A stretch of DNA of 54,414 nucleotides from Chloroflexus islandicus. GTDB lineage: Bacteria; Chloroflexota; Chloroflexia; Chloroflexales; Chloroflexaceae. Below are positions 52,177-54,414 of this stretch, piece after piece. Position 1 is the stretch's first letter, and every line of letters begins with the position of its first letter. Under the pieces are notes generated by a model. The model was given only the letters and a program-made list of their open reading frames with translations, had not been told where the DNA came from and did not search any database. The DNA is taken from positions 1 to 54,414 of the forward strand of contig NZ_LWQS01000055.1 of NCBI RefSeq assembly GCF_001650695.1, written 5' to 3'. The position numbers were made by a program, and so were the translations under genes.

Positions 52177-54105
52177 ATGCCCGGCGATACGATTTTGCTG
52201 CTATTAGCCAATGCCACCAACCGGAACCAACTGCGTGATTGGCTGCGAGCGCGCTATCAGATTATCGAAGGACACAGCGCCGCCGATCTGCAGCAGCCGT
52301 TCCAGCTCTGCATTGTCGATGGCCCCGCCCTCGACCGGTACGAGGCGGCCATTCAGCAACGCCGGGCCGCCGCCCACCCGATCTTTTTACCCTTTTTACT
52401 CGTCACGACCCGGCGCGACGTCCAACTGCACACCCGCCATCTTTGGCGCACAGTTGATGAATTGGTCATTAGCCCGATCCAGAAAGCCGAATTACAAGCC
52501 CGGATCGAGATCATGCTCCGCGCGCGCCGGCTGGCGCTCGAAGTCAACCGGCTGCAACAGTCGATGCTCACCAGCGCCCAAATGTGGCTGCAACTCGCGG
52601 TGCAGTCAGCCCACATCGGCTTATGGGAATGGGATCTGGCCACCAATCGGGTCTTTTTTTCGCCCGAATGGAAAGCGCAGCTTGGGTATGCGGCTGATGA
52701 GCTGGTTGATTCCTTCGCCGTATGGGAAGAGCGGCTGCATCCCGATGATCGCGAGCGCTGCCTGAACACGATTGACCGCTATCTGCGCCAACCGTGGCCC
52801 AATTTCGCGCTTGAGTTTCGCCTCCGCCATAAAGATGGCAGTTACCGCTGGATCCGCTCGCAAGCGGCGCTGATCTACGATCAGAACGGCCAGCCGACCC
52901 ACATGCTCGGCGCGCACCTCGATTTGACCGATCGTAAACAGATGGAGGAAGAGCAGCAACGGCTCACCGAACAGCTCTTCCAGTCGCAGAAGCTAGAGGC
53001 GATTGGCGCATTGGCCAGCGGTATTGCCCACGACCTCAACAACTTGCTGGTGCCGATTATCGGCTTTGCCGAGATGGGGCTGCTCGAAGCGCCGCCCGAT
53101 AGCGAACTATACGCCGATTTTGACCAGATCCGGGCCGCCGGCATTCGCGCTACTGCGCTGACCCGTCAAATTCTGGCTTTCAGCCGCCGCCAGCGGCTCG
53201 AGATGAAGCCGGTTAATCTCAATCAGATTATCAGTGATTTTGCCGGGATTCTGCGGCGCTTGATCGGCGAACGGATCGCCATCCATCTGCAGCTCAATCC
53301 TCATCTGTGGCCAATCATGGCCGATGCAGGTCAAATTGAACAAGTGTTGCTCAATTTAGTGATCAACGCCCGTGATGCCATCGAAGGCAACGGTGCGATC
53401 ACCATCTCAACTGCACCAGTGCGGATCGATGGCAATGTTCCGTATCATCCGGCCAGTCTGGCCGCCGGTGACTACGTGACGATGCAGGTGCAAGATACCG
53501 GCTGCGGGATTGATCCAGACATCTTGCCCCGCATCTTTGAACCGTTCTTCACCACCAAACCACAAGGGCAAGGCACCGGCCTTGGTCTTGCCACCGTGTT
53601 CGGTATCATCAAGCAACACCGCGGCCACATTGACGTGCAGAGCGCCCCCGGCCACGGCACAACCTTTACCATCTATTTGCCGGCGTTAGCTGATACGGCG
53701 CCGGCGCCAAGCAACGACATTGCTGCGAATGACCAATTGACCGGACACGAGACAGTGCTAGTGGTTGAAGACGAACCGGCGGTATTACTCCTGATTGCCA
53801 GTGCGTTGCGCCTGCATGGGTATCACGTGCTTGAGGCGATGGATGCCGAACACGGCATGAGCCTCGCCACGAGCTACGAAGGGCCGATCGATCTGCTCAT
53901 TAGCGATGTCATGCTGCCCGCGATGAACGGCGATGAGCTGTACCGCCAACTTAGCATCAAACGTCCGGCGTTGCGGGTGTTGTATGTGTCGGCGTATGCC
54001 GGCAACGAGCCGGTGAGCCTCCCAAGCGATTGTGTGCTGGCCAAGCCATTTACGCTGCAACAGTTGCTGCAACGGGTGCGCGCTGCGCTGGCCGGGTTGG
54101 GGTAG
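52177..54105 (+). CDS. Hybrid sensor histidine kinase with pseudo-receiver, PAS and receiver domains
   Basis: Cytoplasmic multi-domain kinase. Seen in order: an N-terminal receiver-like fold without clear phosphoacceptor set (about 1-120; LCIVDGPALD), a PAS_3 domain (about 130-255; HIGLWEWDLATNRVFFSPEW; FALEFRLRHKDGSYRWIRSQ), HisKA-type helix ASGIAHDLNNLLVPIIGF (His about 286), HATPase with LLNLVINARDAIEGNG, VQDTGCGIDPDILPRIFEPF and GQGTGLGLATVFGIIKQHRG, then a receiver (525-640; VLVVEDEPAVLL, Asp in LLISDVMLPAMNG, Lys in LAKPFTL). 642 residues. It lies 10 bp after the KaiC-like gene, so the two are cotranscribed and probably interact. Confidence 0.92.
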   Translation: MPGDTILLLLANATNRNQLRDWLRARYQIIEGHSAADLQQPFQLCIVDGPALDRYEAAIQQRRAAAHPIFLPFLLVTTRRDVQLHTRHLWRTVDELVISPIQKAELQARIEIMLRARRLALEVNRLQQSMLTSAQMWLQLAVQSAHIGLWEWDLATNRVFFSPEWKAQLGYAADELVDSFAVWEERLHPDDRERCLNTIDRYLRQPWPNFALEFRLRHKDGSYRWIRSQAALIYDQNGQPTHMLGAHLDLTDRKQMEEEQQRLTEQLFQSQKLEAIGALASGIAHDLNNLLVPIIGFAEMGLLEAPPDSELYADFDQIRAAGIRATALTRQILAFSRRQRLEMKPVNLNQIISDFAGILRRLIGERIAIHLQLNPHLWPIMADAGQIEQVLLNLVINARDAIEGNGAITISTAPVRIDGNVPYHPASLAAGDYVTMQVQDTGCGIDPDILPRIFEPFFTTKPQGQGTGLGLATVFGIIKQHRGHIDVQSAPGHGTTFTIYLPALADTAPAPSNDIAANDQLTGHETVLVVEDEPAVLLLIASALRLHGYHVLEAMDAEHGMSLATSYEGPIDLLISDVMLPAMNGDELYRQLSIKRPALRVLYVSAYAGNEPVSLPSDCVLAKPFTLQQLLQRVRAALAGLG

Positions 54106-54124
54106 GGCGTTAGCTCGCGCGGGG

Positions 54125-54345
54125 GTGTTGCCCCCACCCCTTGCCCCTCTCACGCTGGGGGGAGGCTGGGAGGGGGGCCTCATTTCCAGCCCCCATCCCT
54201 TGCCCCTCCCCCGCTGGAGGATGGTGGCCCCCACCCCTTGCCCCTCCCCCGGAGGGGGATGGTGGCCCCCACCCCTTGCCCCTCCCCCGCTGGGGGAGGG
54301 GTGTCAGACTCCTCCCCCCAGCGGGGGGAGGCTGGGAGGCTTTCG
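54125..54345. repeat. Tandem-like array of GC-rich palindromic repeats
   Basis: CCCCACCCCTTGCCCCTC units recur at 54129, 54189, 54229 and 54268, alternating with CGCTGGGGGAGGGG and GGAGGCTGGGAGG. Same family as 15470-15990 and 36740-36920. No gene in the last 300 bp. Confidence 0.85.
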
Positions 54346-54414
54346 GGGGTAGGTTTTTGAGGTGAGCCAGCCTACCTCGTATCATGGTATGGAGAGAGCA
54401 ATTCCACCATGATT

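Overview
The window looks like a chromosomal segment from a filamentous member of the Chloroflexota, most likely a Chloroflexus-type organism. This is inferred from gene content and style, not from a marker gene. The DNA is GC-rich, with many dispersed GC-rich palindromes between genes. The secreted proteins carry 'FPxTG...FERGRIE' repeats, and there are nSTAND/WD40 and CHAT proteins, a KaiC-like ATPase next to a hybrid kinase, and an F420-dependent oxidoreductase. No photosynthesis gene is present, so phototrophy cannot be claimed from this window.

Layout. 1-4343 (minus strand) holds a likely defence or cell-death operon: a CHAT protease fused to a SIR2-like domain, split by one extra base, translationally coupled to an nSTAND ATPase with WD40 repeats that runs off the left edge. 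4485-10497 holds a cytoplasmic histidine kinase, galT, a FadR-type regulator with a TauE-type permease, and a PhoB/PhoR-like two-component pair. 10559-15439 holds tRNA-Pro, a lipoprotein plus MFS exporter pair resembling mycobacterial LprG-P55, panE and a metallophosphatase. 16043-29390 is mostly housekeeping (glycogen debranching enzyme, ilvD, ugd, rpsA, tgt), with three less ordinary genes: a degenerate cyanophycin-synthetase-like protein, an alkaline-phosphatase-superfamily metalloenzyme, and a 16S rRNA m7G1405 methyltransferase of the aminoglycoside-resistance family.

29611-34300 is the accessory region. An orphan Phd-type antitoxin and tRNA-Asn are followed by an AT-richer island. The island carries a Schlafen-type AlbA_2 gene (frameshifted by one base) and, most interesting, a two-gene operon: a CARF-like/HEPN ribonuclease followed two bases later by a 125-residue minimal CRISPR polymerase (mCpol). 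There is no CRISPR array or cas operon, so this reads as a stand-alone cyclic-nucleotide defence module related to Panoptes, but with a nuclease effector. A weak attC-like site lies at its right edge.

34428-54414 returns to core metabolism: a PLP decarboxylase; lipB-lipA-lpdA (lipoate synthesis, scavenging and use); a sortase; an F420 oxidoreductase overlapping a biotin carboxylase/BCCP subunit; a VWA protein; a secreted Asp-box propeller; cyclophilin; an M24 peptidase; and a KaiC-like ATPase with a hybrid sensor kinase.

Intergenic DNA is rich in at least five repeat families. Some of these repeats extend or distort reading frames, so several starts below were moved inward from the longest reading frame.
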